From positions 1 through 64,000 of the forward strand of contig NZ_JBOFIN010000014.1 in NCBI RefSeq assembly GCF_051650185.1: DNA of 64,000 bases. The letters are read 5' to 3'. The notes beneath the pieces were generated by a model. That model worked only from the letters and a program-made list of their open reading frames with translations. It had not been told where the DNA came from and searched no databases. The first letter of the stretch is position 1, and each line of letters begins with the position of its first letter. Below are positions 44,838-54,387 of this stretch, piece by piece. This DNA comes from Scandinavium sp051650185 (GTDB lineage Bacteria; Pseudomonadota; Gammaproteobacteria; Enterobacterales; Enterobacteriaceae). A program made the translations under genes and the position numbers.

Positions 44838-45521
44838 ATGAACGCGAAATTCATCGCACTGGGGTTATCACTGGCCTCGTTATATTGTCATTCGGCAAGT
44901 GCTGGCGTCGTTGTCGGTGGAACTCGCGTGGTTTATGACGGGACGAAAAAAGAATCGTCAATCCAGATTAATAACCCGGATAAGACGGCCTGGTTAATTC
45001 AGTCGTGGGTTGAAAATAGCCAGGGCGTTGCCGATAAAAGTGCATTCTTTGTGACGCCACCTTTATTCCGGCTGGACGGCAATCAAAATAATACGCTGCG
45101 AATTATGCTGGCTACGCCCGCACTGGCAAAAAATAAAGAAAGCCTCTACTGGCTGAATATCAAATCGATTCCGGCGGTAGAACAAAATACGGCTGGCAAC
45201 TCTCTGCAACTGGCGGTCAAGACTCGCATCAAGCTGATTTATCGCCCGGCAGAACTGAAAGGCCAGGTGCCGGAACAGCTGGCGGATAAACTGACCTGGC
45301 AGCGTATTGGCAATCGCCTGACGGTGACTAACCCAACGCCTTATTACATGAATTTTTATGCGATAAGCGTGGGCGGCAAAGCGGTTCAGGACGTGACATG
45401 GGTTGCACCCGGTGCGACAGCGACTTTTGCACTCAGCCCGGCCCATAGCGGGTCGCAGGTGAGCTGGCAAATCATCAGCGATTACGGTGCCAGCGGTGCC
45501 ACACATCAGGCTGCACTCTAG
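44838..45521 (+). CDS. Periplasmic fimbrial chaperone (PapD/FimC family)
   Basis: The 227-residue protein has a signal peptide (ending SASA near residue 22) and the two Ig-like domains of PapD chaperones: GGTRVVYDGTKKESSIQINN with the conserved Arg, FFVTPPLFRLDGNQNNTLRI, LYWLNIKSIPA, and a second-domain LIYRPAEL with the subunit-anchoring Lys just before it (KTRIKLIYRP). It folds pilins by donor-strand complementation. GGAG twice precedes the ATG. Confidence 0.94.
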   Translation: MNAKFIALGLSLASLYCHSASAGVVVGGTRVVYDGTKKESSIQINNPDKTAWLIQSWVENSQGVADKSAFFVTPPLFRLDGNQNNTLRIMLATPALAKNKESLYWLNIKSIPAVEQNTAGNSLQLAVKTRIKLIYRPAELKGQVPEQLADKLTWQRIGNRLTVTNPTPYYMNFYAISVGGKAVQDVTWVAPGATATFALSPAHSGSQVSWQIISDYGASGATHQAAL

Positions 45522-45550
45522 TCAGCATTAGCCTCTCCCGGAGCACTACC

Positions 45551-48064
45551 ATGGAATTATTCATCGCCGATAAGGGGCGCGCTTGCCTGCGCCCGACGCC
45601 TGTCGCCGTTTCTCTGGCTCTGATGCTGCACCTGTGGTCGCAGACCGCAACGGCGAGAGACTATTTTAACCCTGCGCTGCTGGAACAAACCGGTGGTGAG
45701 GGCGGACAGGTCGACCTGTCCACGTTCGAAAATGGTGGGCAATTGCCGGGCCGTTATCACGCCGATATTTATCTTAACGGGCAGTTTGTTGAAAGCCGTG
45801 ACCTCGATTTCACTCAGGATCAGAACGGCAAACTGCAACCCTGCCTGCAGCTCAGCGATCTGAAAAGCTACGGCGTACGCGTCGAACAGTTCCCCGAGTT
45901 GCAGCTGGCCGGCGAGCGCTGCGCCAACCTGGCGGCGATCCCTCAGGCTTCTGCTGAATTTGTTTTCAGCTCGCAGTCTTTGCAACTGAGTATTCCGCAG
46001 GCCGCCGTGACCACCCGCGCGCGTGATTACGTCTCGCCGGAACAGTGGGATGAAGGCATTACAGCCGCGCTGATGAACTACAGCTTCAGCGGCAGCAATG
46101 CCCGCCAGAACGGCACCAGCAGCGACAGCCAGTATCTGAACCTGCGTCCGGGGATTAACGTCGGGCCATGGCGGCTGCGCAACTACAGCACCTGGAATCG
46201 CAACGGCGACCAGCAGCAGTGGAACACTGTCTACACCTACGCCCAGCGCAATATTGTGGCGCTGAAAAGCCAGTTGTTGCTCGGCGACAGCTCAACACCG
46301 GCAGACGTGTTCGACAGCGTCCCGTTTCGCGGTGCGCAGCTGGCTTCTGACGACGACATGCTGCCAGAAAGCCAGCGCGGTTACGCGCCTGTGGTTCGTG
46401 GGATTGCGCGCAGCAATAACGCGCAGGTCATCATTCGTCAGAATGGCTACATCATTTATCAAAGCTATGTGCCAGCCGGGGCGTTTGAGATTTCAGACAT
46501 GTACCCGACAGGCGGCAGCGGCGACCTGCACGTCACGGTGAAAGAGTCTGACGGCAGCGAGCAGACCATGGTTGTGCCGTTCGCTTCATTACCCGTTTTG
46601 CAGCGAGAAGGGCGACTGCGCTTCAGCCTGACCGGCGGCCAGTATCGTGCTTATGACAGCGGTGTTGAAAACAACGTTTTTATGCAGGGCACGGCCATTT
46701 ACGGGATTGCACGCGGCACGACGCTGTACGGCGGCACGCAGGTGGCGGAACACTATCATTCCGGTGCGTTAGGCGTGGGCCAGAACCTTGGTACGGTCGG
46801 TGCGTTGTCTGCTGACGTGACATTGTCACGCAGCCAGATGAAGGACAGCGACACTGAGCAGGGGCAATCCTGGCGCCTGCGTTACAGCAAAAGCATGGTG
46901 GAAACCGGCACGAATGTGGCGATCGCGGGCTATCGCTATTCAACCAAAGGCTTCTACGCGCTGGGCGATGTGATGGAAAGCTGGCGCGACTCGCCACTTT
47001 CGGCTTCAGCCTCTGCGCGTAAAAACCGCGCCGAAATGACCATCAGCCAGGATTTAGGCGGCAGCGCCGGGTATCTCTCGCTGAGCGCCATTCGTGAGGA
47101 TTACTGGAACGGCAGCCAGACCAGCAACAACTGGAGCGTCGGCTACAACAACAGCTGGCAGAGCGTCAGCTACAGCCTGAACTACGCCCGTAATCAGAAC
47201 GTGAGCAGCCGTTCCTCCTCAACGAGCGGCCCACAGCGAGACGATATTTTCTCGCTGAGCATCAGCGTGCCGCTGGATCGCTGGTTGAGCAATACCTGGA
47301 GCAGCTACAGCCTGAACAGCAGCCGTCAGAACGGCAGCGTCAGCACCCTCGGGGTGAACGGCGTGGCGCTCGAGGACAACAATCTGAGCTGGAGCGTAAA
47401 TCAGGGCTACGGCAATCGCGGCACAGGCTACACCGGGTACGCGAGCGCGGATTACCGCGGCACCTACGGGCAAGTCTCCAGCAGCTATAGCTACGGCAAC
47501 AATCAATCCAGTCTGAGCTACGGCATGCAGGGCGCGGTGCTGGCGCATGCCGATGGCGTCACACTGGGTCAACCCGTGGGCGAAACCTTTGGCCTGGCAA
47601 AAGTGCCGGGTGCCAGCGGCGTGAGTATCGAAAACCAGCCTGGCGTGAAGACGGACTATCGCGGCTATGCGCTGGTGCCGAATCTGACGGCTTACCGCCG
47701 TAACGACGTCAACCTGAAAACAGAAAGCATGAAGGACGACGTTGACGTTCAGCAGACCAGTCAGGGCGTAACACCAACCCGTGGCGCAGTCGTGCGCGCG
47801 AGCTATCAGGCGCAGGTCGGACAGCGCGTGCTGATGACATTACTCAGAGCCAACGGCAGCCCGGTACCTTTCGGGGCAACGGTCAGCAATGACACGGTGA
47901 GCAGCATTGTGGGTGACGGCGGTCAGGCGTATCTGGCCGGGCTGCAACCCTCCGGCAAGCTGAAAGTGCAGTGGGGGAATGGGCGTGAAAGCCAGTGTTC
48001 CGTTGATTACCGCCTGAGCGACAGTCAGAGCGGCATTGTGAGTCAAAGTGCGCGCTGCCTGTAA
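45551..48064 (+). CDS. Outer-membrane fimbrial usher (FimD family)
   Basis: The 837-residue usher has a signal peptide ending ATARD near residue 36, the N-terminal chaperone-binding domain (YFNPALLEQ, GRYHADIYLNGQFV), the 24-strand barrel with a plug (RGYAPVVRGIARSNNAQVIIRQNGYIIYQSYVPAGAFEISD region) and C-terminal domains ending with a cysteine pair (ESQCSVDY and SARCL). It secretes and assembles the fimbria. It starts 29 bases after the chaperone gene. Confidence 0.95.
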   Translation: MELFIADKGRACLRPTPVAVSLALMLHLWSQTATARDYFNPALLEQTGGEGGQVDLSTFENGGQLPGRYHADIYLNGQFVESRDLDFTQDQNGKLQPCLQLSDLKSYGVRVEQFPELQLAGERCANLAAIPQASAEFVFSSQSLQLSIPQAAVTTRARDYVSPEQWDEGITAALMNYSFSGSNARQNGTSSDSQYLNLRPGINVGPWRLRNYSTWNRNGDQQQWNTVYTYAQRNIVALKSQLLLGDSSTPADVFDSVPFRGAQLASDDDMLPESQRGYAPVVRGIARSNNAQVIIRQNGYIIYQSYVPAGAFEISDMYPTGGSGDLHVTVKESDGSEQTMVVPFASLPVLQREGRLRFSLTGGQYRAYDSGVENNVFMQGTAIYGIARGTTLYGGTQVAEHYHSGALGVGQNLGTVGALSADVTLSRSQMKDSDTEQGQSWRLRYSKSMVETGTNVAIAGYRYSTKGFYALGDVMESWRDSPLSASASARKNRAEMTISQDLGGSAGYLSLSAIREDYWNGSQTSNNWSVGYNNSWQSVSYSLNYARNQNVSSRSSSTSGPQRDDIFSLSISVPLDRWLSNTWSSYSLNSSRQNGSVSTLGVNGVALEDNNLSWSVNQGYGNRGTGYTGYASADYRGTYGQVSSSYSYGNNQSSLSYGMQGAVLAHADGVTLGQPVGETFGLAKVPGASGVSIENQPGVKTDYRGYALVPNLTAYRRNDVNLKTESMKDDVDVQQTSQGVTPTRGAVVRASYQAQVGQRVLMTLLRANGSPVPFGATVSNDTVSSIVGDGGQAYLAGLQPSGKLKVQWGNGRESQCSVDYRLSDSQSGIVSQSARCL

Positions 48065-48088
48065 CCGAATGAAGAGTTGAGAAAGACT

Positions 48089-49105
48089 ATGCGAAATAAA
48101 CACAAAAGAATGACTCAGGCGTTAATGGCTCTCGCCCTGTGCCTGGGCTCAGTGAAGGCGATGGCCGCTTGTTCCTTTATGGATGGTCGCTTTAATGCCG
48201 GTAACTCGGACACCCTGAATTTTGGTGATGTGGTGGTGCAGCGAACTGCTGCGGTGGGAAGCGTTGTCGCGTCGATATCGAGCACCAGCCTTGGCAGTCG
48301 TAATAACTTTTTTACTTGCGATGACAACAGCTTCCGCACCGTATGGGCAGAAGGCACGGGTGGCTTTACGCCAGTCAGTTACGGCGGGCAAACATTGTAT
48401 CAATCGGGTATCCCAGGGCTGGCAATCCGTATCGTGACGCCAGGAGCAGGCTCTAATGCAGGACGCTTTGGTACAGGTGCTTTACCGCGTGGCTATACGG
48501 GGTCGGCCTGTACGTGGTCCACATCCTGGTGGCGTCTGTGTGGGGGCACCTGGGGAAATGTGACGCTGCAACTGGTAAAAATTGCGGCGACAACGGGCTC
48601 CGGACCCATAACCGGAGGATCGATAGTGAAGGCGCAGGTTGTTGGCGAAAGTGACATCCTGAACGTCATTCTCGGTAGCGGCTCCGTGCGCACAGTAGGC
48701 TGTTCCGTAGGTAACACCACTATTAACGTGCCGATGGGACTGACGCGAAATATCGATTTCAGTGGGCCGGGCAGTGCAGGCAACGATAACAATTTTGATA
48801 TCGCGCTAAGTTGTGATGCCGGAACGAGGGTAGCGATGCGCCTTGATGCAGGCAGTGCAGGCGTTGCCGATGCCACAAATGGCGTCCTGAACCTCAATGG
48901 CGGCACGGGTTCGCAGGCGAGCGGCGTCGGCGTTCAGGTGCTTTACAAAGACGCCCCGGTTCAGTTTGGTACGGCAATGGACGTGGGGACCGCTGCGGGG
49001 GGCTTCGTCGATATCCTGCTGAAAGCGCGTTACTACCAGACGGGCGGCAAAGTCATGCCAGGACAAGCGGATGCCACAGCGACGTTTACGATGACTTATC
49101 AGTAA
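48089..49105 (+). CDS. Fimbrial tip adhesin (two-domain, FimH-like layout)
   Basis: The 338-residue protein has a signal peptide ending KAMAA near residue 28 and an N-terminal half of unknown binding specificity with its own cysteines (ACSFMDG, FFTCDD, SACTWSTSWWRLCGG). A C-terminal pilin domain follows (GCSVGNTTINVPMG, ALSCDAGT, ending ATFTMTYQ). Place (last in the operon) and layout mark it as the tip subunit. The receptor cannot be inferred. The ATG at 48089 is preferred over an in-frame TTG at 48077. Confidence 0.88.
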   Translation: MRNKHKRMTQALMALALCLGSVKAMAACSFMDGRFNAGNSDTLNFGDVVVQRTAAVGSVVASISSTSLGSRNNFFTCDDNSFRTVWAEGTGGFTPVSYGGQTLYQSGIPGLAIRIVTPGAGSNAGRFGTGALPRGYTGSACTWSTSWWRLCGGTWGNVTLQLVKIAATTGSGPITGGSIVKAQVVGESDILNVILGSGSVRTVGCSVGNTTINVPMGLTRNIDFSGPGSAGNDNNFDIALSCDAGTRVAMRLDAGSAGVADATNGVLNLNGGTGSQASGVGVQVLYKDAPVQFGTAMDVGTAAGGFVDILLKARYYQTGGKVMPGQADATATFTMTYQ

Positions 49106-49176
49106 AAGGTGTTTTTCCACGCATCTGCTACATTTTTGGTATCCGACTGAAAAATAAAACGATAGCTGGAGCTTAC

Positions 49177-49800
49177 ATGGCCAATATTGCGATCATTGAC
49201 GATCATCCCGTAGCCCGACTTGCCATTCGGATGCTGCTTGAAAAAGATGAACACAGCATTGTGCTGGAGGCCGATGATGGCCTTCAGGGGCTTAATCTGA
49301 TCCAAACCCGTCAGCCGGATATGGTGATTGTCGATCTGGATATCCCGACCATGAGCGGCGTGGAAGTGATTGAAAAACTGCGTGCCGCAGGCTTTAGCGG
49401 CGGCATTCTGGTGTTAACCGGGCGTGATGACGCCCACTTTCTGAGCCGCTGCCAGCAGATTGGCGCGGACGGCTTCGTCAGCAAACGCAACAACCTGGAA
49501 GAGCTGGGCGATGCCGTCAAAGCGATTCTTCGCGGTTACAGCTATTTCCCGCGTAAACGCAGCGATGGCTCAGCGTTAAAAACCGACGATCAGGAAACCA
49601 CCGCACTGACGCAGCTTTCCAGCCGTGAACTGCAAGTGCTGCGTTATCTGGCGCAAGGGCTGCGCCTCGTGGATATCTCCCGGCAGATGCACATCAGCAA
49701 TAAAACCGTGAGCACCTACCGCAACCGGATTATGGAAAAACTCGACATTAGCGATCTGCCTGCGCTGCTGAATTTTGCGCGCAGGCACCATCTGGATTAA
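49177..49800 (+). CDS. EvgA/BvgA-type response regulator (NarL/FixJ class)
   Basis: The 207-residue protein has a receiver domain with the acidic pocket DDH at residues 8-10, phosphoacceptor Asp53 in VIVDLDIP and Lys in FVSKRNN. The C-terminal LuxR helix-turn-helix (LSSRELQVLRYLAQGLRLVDISRQMHISNKTVSTYRNRIMEKL) is very like EvgA. It lies between the fimbrial operon and a hybrid sensor kinase that starts four bases after it. Control of the fimbrial genes is likely but unproven. Confidence 0.92.
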   Translation: MANIAIIDDHPVARLAIRMLLEKDEHSIVLEADDGLQGLNLIQTRQPDMVIVDLDIPTMSGVEVIEKLRAAGFSGGILVLTGRDDAHFLSRCQQIGADGFVSKRNNLEELGDAVKAILRGYSYFPRKRSDGSALKTDDQETTALTQLSSRELQVLRYLAQGLRLVDISRQMHISNKTVSTYRNRIMEKLDISDLPALLNFARRHHLD

Positions 49801-49804
49801 CACT

Positions 49805-52800
49805 GTGAAGTTTCTTTTTTGTCTCTTTCTTTTTTTAAGCACCCTGACGACCGCCTACGGGCGGGAGCCACTGCCGCCTGAAGCACTGCAAATCCGCAGT
49901 CAGGAACACTATCACAACAGCAACTTCTCCCTGAGCGATCAGGACTGGCGCTGGCTGGGTGAAAAACGTGTGCTGACGATTGGCGTATGGCGGCCTGAAA
50001 TTCCCCCGCTCAATTTGTTCACTGAAGCCGGGAAATACGAGGGTATCGGTGCGGATTATGTGCTGCTGGTGGCGCAGTATCTTGGTCTGCAAACGAATAT
50101 TCAGCGCTTTAGCACCCGTGACGAAGCCATCAGCGAACTGGAGAATGGCAGCGTGGATATGGTGGTCGATCCGGCTGGCTTTCCGATTTCGACCCACAGC
50201 AACCTGGCGACAAGCCGCAATTTCGTGACCGATCATCCGGTTCTGGTTCATCGCCAGCAGGCGACCCGAGGCCATTTCGAGTACCAGCCGGGGATGCGGC
50301 TGGCGATATCTAATTGGTATATCGACGACAGTTGGTTGACGACGCAATTTCCCGGCGTGCGAATTGTGCGTTTCAACAGTGACACCGAAGCCATGGCCTC
50401 GGTGGCGTTTGACGAAAATGATTTCTACGTCGGCAACCTGATTACGGCTTCCTATCTGCTGACGCGGAACTACAGCCACTTCCTCGAACTGCAACATGTG
50501 TTTCCCGATCACGATACCGGGAGCCGTTTTATTCTGCGCCGTGACGAAGATGTTTTGCTTAAAGGCGTCGACAAAGCGCTGCAGGCTATCCCGCGAGCGC
50601 AGGGCGAAGGCATTCTTCACAAGTGGAGTGAAGAGGCGGAGCTGTGGCGCACCCAGCAAACCGTGGCGTTTACCGAACGCGAACAGCGTTGGATCGCACG
50701 AAATTCTGTGGTGCCGGTGGGCGTGAATGCTTTCTATGCCCCTTTCACCATGGTCAGCCAGAACGGAACGTTCTATGGGATCACCGCCGATATTCTGCGC
50801 CTGATAAGCCTTCGAACCGGAATCACCTTCAGCCCGCAACCTGCGGAATCGGTCGACAGCATGTTCAGCCATATCGGGTCGAAGCAGGTGGCTTTTCTTG
50901 GCTCGATGACCTGGAGCGACACCCGCGATCATGAGCTGCTCTTCAGTCGCCCGTATTTCACCTCACCTTTTGTGCTGGTGGTCAAAGCGGGTATTGATCA
51001 TCCGGTGCGTATCAGTCGCGCGATGACTCTGGCCCTGGTGAAAGGCAATGCGCTGATCCCGGAACTGCGCAGCCGCTATCCGGGGATCAATTTGCTGCTG
51101 GTGGATAATGCCAGCCTGGCGCTGCAAAGCGTGAAAGAGGGCACGGCCGACGGCGCGGTGCACACTTTGATTGGCGCGCACTACATGATTGCCCGCTATT
51201 TCCAGAATGAATTGAAAATCGCCAATACCCTTGGGGAGCACTCAGCGGAAGTCGGGTTTGCCGTGCGCCGCGATCAGCCTGAGCTGCTGAGCATTCTTAA
51301 TAAGGCCCTGGCGGATATTCCTTCGAACGATGTTTCGCGCATTCTGGCGAAATGGCAAACCCGGCCGGACGTAAAGCTGGACACCTGGGAAATCTATCGC
51401 AAGCAGTTCTGGCTGGTGGTGGCGATGGCAGCGGTGGTGGCGGCGACGTTTTTGGGGTGGGTGTGGTTTTTGCGGCGTCAGGTGGCGGCACGCCGTCGGG
51501 CGCAGAACCAGATGCAGACCGAGCTTTTGTTCAGCGACACCTTGCTTAACAGCGTGTCGGTGCCAGTGTATGTTGTGAATCAGCGCGGCGATTTACTGCG
51601 CTATAACCCCGCGTGGTCAGCTTTTTTTAACGATGAGCAGCGTGACAAGGCCCAGCAGAATATCGGTAATGAGGACAATCCTCTGCACGCCATCTGGCAA
51701 CAGCTGCAACCCTTGATGGCGGAAGGGCAGCTACCACACTCTTCAACCCCGCTGGCGGTGAAGATTGACAGCGGGGAGTCTGAACGCAGCGTGCTCCACT
51801 ACGCCGTGCCGTGGGGCAACGAACAGCAACCTTTTGCCGGTCTCATCTGCAACTGGATTGATTTGACCCGTCACGAACAGCTGATGCAGGAATTGTCAGA
51901 AGCTCGCGAACGTGCTGAGCAGGCTAACAGAGCGAAGAGTACCTTCCTCGCCACCATGAGCCATGAAATTCGCACGCCGGTGAGTGCCATCATTGGGCTG
52001 CTGGAGCTGGCAGTGAAAACCGCCGAAGAGGAGCCGGGTGAGGAAGATCCAATCCGCGTGGCGTGGGAGTCCTCCCGCAGCCTGATGGGCATTATCGGCG
52101 ACATTCTTGATATGGCGCGGATTGAATCCGGGCGACTGGAGCTGTCACCGGAGTGGGTGCGAACCACCGAACTGTTGCCGCCGGTATTGCGCGTATTTGA
52201 AGGGCTGGCGCGGCAAAAAGGCCTGCGTTTGCGTTGCACTCTGCCGCCCACGCTGCCGGGTGAAGTGTTTATCGACCCACTGCGCTTCCGTCAGATCCTG
52301 TCGAACCTTGTCGGTAATGCCATCAAATTTACCGAACAGGGCGGGATTGATATCGCCATGGATATTGCGCCGCGCGACGCCGAAACGGTGGTCTTGCAGA
52401 TTGCGGTGCAGGACAGCGGTCAGGGCATTGGTGAAGAGGCGCTGGCAACCATCTTTGATCCGTGGGAACAGACCGAAGTGGGGCGCAAGCAGAGCGGTTC
52501 CGGGCTGGGGCTGGCTATCTGCGCACAGCTGGTCGAAATGATGGGGGGTGACATTTCGCTGACCAGTGAAAGTGGCCGGGGAACGACGGTGAGGTTCTCC
52601 ATCCCTGTGCAGCAAAGTAACAAGCGACCGGAAGCTCGCGTCACTGAAGGGGTTCCGGCGCTGCTTCCGGACAGGCTTTCACTGAACATTTTGACGGCGG
52701 ATGACCATCCGGCGAACCGCATGTTACTTCGTCGGCAGCTCACTCATTTGGGGCATCGGGTGACCGAAGCCTGCAATGGTGAAGAGGCTTTCGGGCTATG

Positions 52801-53425
52801 GCAAAAAGGGGATTTCGACCTGGTGATCACCGATTGCAGCATGCCGGTGATCGACGGAATTGGGCTGACGAAGCTGATTCGTGAGCATCAAAAGCAGCCG
52901 GTGGTGATCCTCGGGCTGACGGCAAACACCTGGCCTGAAGAGCGTAACCGCTGCATAGAGGCGGGGATGGACGACTGTTTGTTTAAACCGCTCCAGTTGC
53001 CGCAGCTTCAGGGGATGCTTGAGGCGGTAGCCAAAAAACTGGCCTCGCAGGGGCTAACGCTACGGCCTTCGCTGGGATCATTCCTGTCGCTGGATAAGTT
53101 GCGAGAGTTTACTCAGCACGATGACGAATGGCTCAAAACGTTGCTGCAAACCACGCTGGAGGCTAACCGGGAAGACGCGATAAAAGCCCGCGATTGCCTG
53201 GAGATCGAAGACTGGCCTGAGTTGGGATCCTGCGTGCATCGCTTGCACGGTATGGCGCAGATTATCGGCGCCACAGCAGCAGCGAAAGCCTGTAAAGAGG
53301 TGGAGGAGCTCTGCCGACAGCAAGTGCCCGATCCCGAATGCATCCGCACCACCTGGCTGGAAACCGAACATCATCTGGATCAACTCAACGAGGCCATTGC
53401 GAGCTGGCTGGAGGCGCCTCAATAA
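49805..53425 (+). CDS. EvgS/BvgS-type hybrid sensor histidine kinase
   Basis: This is a 1206-residue inner-membrane phosphorelay sensor. It has a signal peptide (FLFCLFLFLSTLTTAYG), two tandem periplasmic Venus-flytrap domains of the SBP_bac_3 type (about 45-275 and 285-525), one membrane helix (FWLVVAMAAVVAATFLGWVWF), a PAS-like linker, HisKA with His720 in SHEIRTP and HATPase boxes. A receiver with Asp1010 in ITDCSMP and an Hpt domain with His1145 in VHRLHG complete the relay. The GTG at 49805 is chosen because it starts the signal peptide; a TTG at 49775 lies inside the regulator gene. It pairs with the upstream regulator. Confidence 0.93.
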   Translation: MKFLFCLFLFLSTLTTAYGREPLPPEALQIRSQEHYHNSNFSLSDQDWRWLGEKRVLTIGVWRPEIPPLNLFTEAGKYEGIGADYVLLVAQYLGLQTNIQRFSTRDEAISELENGSVDMVVDPAGFPISTHSNLATSRNFVTDHPVLVHRQQATRGHFEYQPGMRLAISNWYIDDSWLTTQFPGVRIVRFNSDTEAMASVAFDENDFYVGNLITASYLLTRNYSHFLELQHVFPDHDTGSRFILRRDEDVLLKGVDKALQAIPRAQGEGILHKWSEEAELWRTQQTVAFTEREQRWIARNSVVPVGVNAFYAPFTMVSQNGTFYGITADILRLISLRTGITFSPQPAESVDSMFSHIGSKQVAFLGSMTWSDTRDHELLFSRPYFTSPFVLVVKAGIDHPVRISRAMTLALVKGNALIPELRSRYPGINLLLVDNASLALQSVKEGTADGAVHTLIGAHYMIARYFQNELKIANTLGEHSAEVGFAVRRDQPELLSILNKALADIPSNDVSRILAKWQTRPDVKLDTWEIYRKQFWLVVAMAAVVAATFLGWVWFLRRQVAARRRAQNQMQTELLFSDTLLNSVSVPVYVVNQRGDLLRYNPAWSAFFNDEQRDKAQQNIGNEDNPLHAIWQQLQPLMAEGQLPHSSTPLAVKIDSGESERSVLHYAVPWGNEQQPFAGLICNWIDLTRHEQLMQELSEARERAEQANRAKSTFLATMSHEIRTPVSAIIGLLELAVKTAEEEPGEEDPIRVAWESSRSLMGIIGDILDMARIESGRLELSPEWVRTTELLPPVLRVFEGLARQKGLRLRCTLPPTLPGEVFIDPLRFRQILSNLVGNAIKFTEQGGIDIAMDIAPRDAETVVLQIAVQDSGQGIGEEALATIFDPWEQTEVGRKQSGSGLGLAICAQLVEMMGGDISLTSESGRGTTVRFSIPVQQSNKRPEARVTEGVPALLPDRLSLNILTADDHPANRMLLRRQLTHLGHRVTEACNGEEAFGLWQKGDFDLVITDCSMPVIDGIGLTKLIREHQKQPVVILGLTANTWPEERNRCIEAGMDDCLFKPLQLPQLQGMLEAVAKKLASQGLTLRPSLGSFLSLDKLREFTQHDDEWLKTLLQTTLEANREDAIKARDCLEIEDWPELGSCVHRLHGMAQIIGATAAAKACKEVEELCRQQVPDPECIRTTWLETEHHLDQLNEAIASWLEAPQ

Positions 53426-53550
53426 GGTGTCTTCTGGCCGGATGAGGCAGCGGCAGGGGATAACCGACAGTTATAAGGCAGATCATTTGTTGCATAAGCA
53501 GAGTAAGTTATGTATTTTTATGCAAATTAAATGCATAAAAAGGTAATGAT

Positions 53551-54318
53551 ATGATCAGCAAATGGATGAAGGTATGTTGTCTGACGGCAGCGTTAGCCGC
53601 CAGCGCTCAGGCTGCGGCAGAAACTTATGTGGTAGGGGCAGGCGGAACGTATCGCCCGTTCGAATTTGAAAACAATCAAAAGCAGCTGGAAGGCTTTGAT
53701 ATCGACGTGATGAAGGCCATCGCCAAAGCGGAAAATTTTGATATCAAACTGGTCAACACGCCATGGGAAGGCATTTTCGCTACCCTTAATTCTGGCGATC
53801 GCGACATCATCATTTCAGGGATCACCATTACCGACAAACGTAAACAAATGGTCGATTTCTCTGCGCCTTATTTCCCGGCAGAACAGTCCATTGTGGTGCC
53901 GAAAGATTCCAAAGTGACGTCGCTTGCTGCGCTGAAAACAGAGAAAGTCGGCGTGGTGAACTCCAGCACCGGCGATATCGTCGTCTCTGACGTGTTGGGA
54001 AAAAACAGCACGGCTATCAAACGTTTTGACAACACGCCGCTGATGCTTCAGGAGCTGTTTGAAGACGGTGTGAGCGCGGCGGTCGGCGATGTTGGGGTGG
54101 TGAAGTACTACATCAAACAGCACCCGGAAAAACAGTTCAAACTGGTGCCGGACGCCAAATTTGAACGCCAGTATTTCGGCATTGCGGTGGCAAAAGGCAA
54201 CACCGAGCTGCTGGGCAAAATCAACGACGGCCTGAAGAAAATCGTCGCTGACGGCACTTATGCCAAAATCTACCAGACCTGGTTTGACGCAGACGTCCCA
54301 ACGCTGCCAGCACAATAA
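53551..54318 (+). CDS. Periplasmic polar amino-acid binding protein (GlnH/HisJ family)
   Basis: The 255-residue protein has a signal peptide ending AQAAAE near residue 24 and the SBP_bac_3 fold: GTYRPFEFENN, GFDIDVMKAIAKAENFD, NTPWEGIFATLNSGDRDIIISG with the ligand-contact residues, and FSAPYF. The conserved binding Arg/Asp pattern fits amino acids, perhaps glutamine; exact ligand unknown. It heads a three-gene importer operon. The 125 bases before it include a single REP-like GCCGGATGAGGC. Confidence 0.9.
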   Translation: MISKWMKVCCLTAALAASAQAAAETYVVGAGGTYRPFEFENNQKQLEGFDIDVMKAIAKAENFDIKLVNTPWEGIFATLNSGDRDIIISGITITDKRKQMVDFSAPYFPAEQSIVVPKDSKVTSLAALKTEKVGVVNSSTGDIVVSDVLGKNSTAIKRFDNTPLMLQELFEDGVSAAVGDVGVVKYYIKQHPEKQFKLVPDAKFERQYFGIAVAKGNTELLGKINDGLKKIVADGTYAKIYQTWFDADVPTLPAQ

Positions 54319-54339
54319 TCACGATTTTCATTCAACACC

Positions 54340-54375
54340 ACGGCGATCGCCTTCGCGGACGGTCGCCGTTTTTTT
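54340..54375 (+). terminator. Attenuating terminator after the amino-acid binding-protein gene
   Basis: ACGGCGA and TCGCCGT pair and are followed by seven T residues, 13 bases before the permease ATG. This would keep the binding protein in excess over the membrane parts. Confidence 0.85.
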
Positions 54376-54387
54376 CAGGGATAAAGT

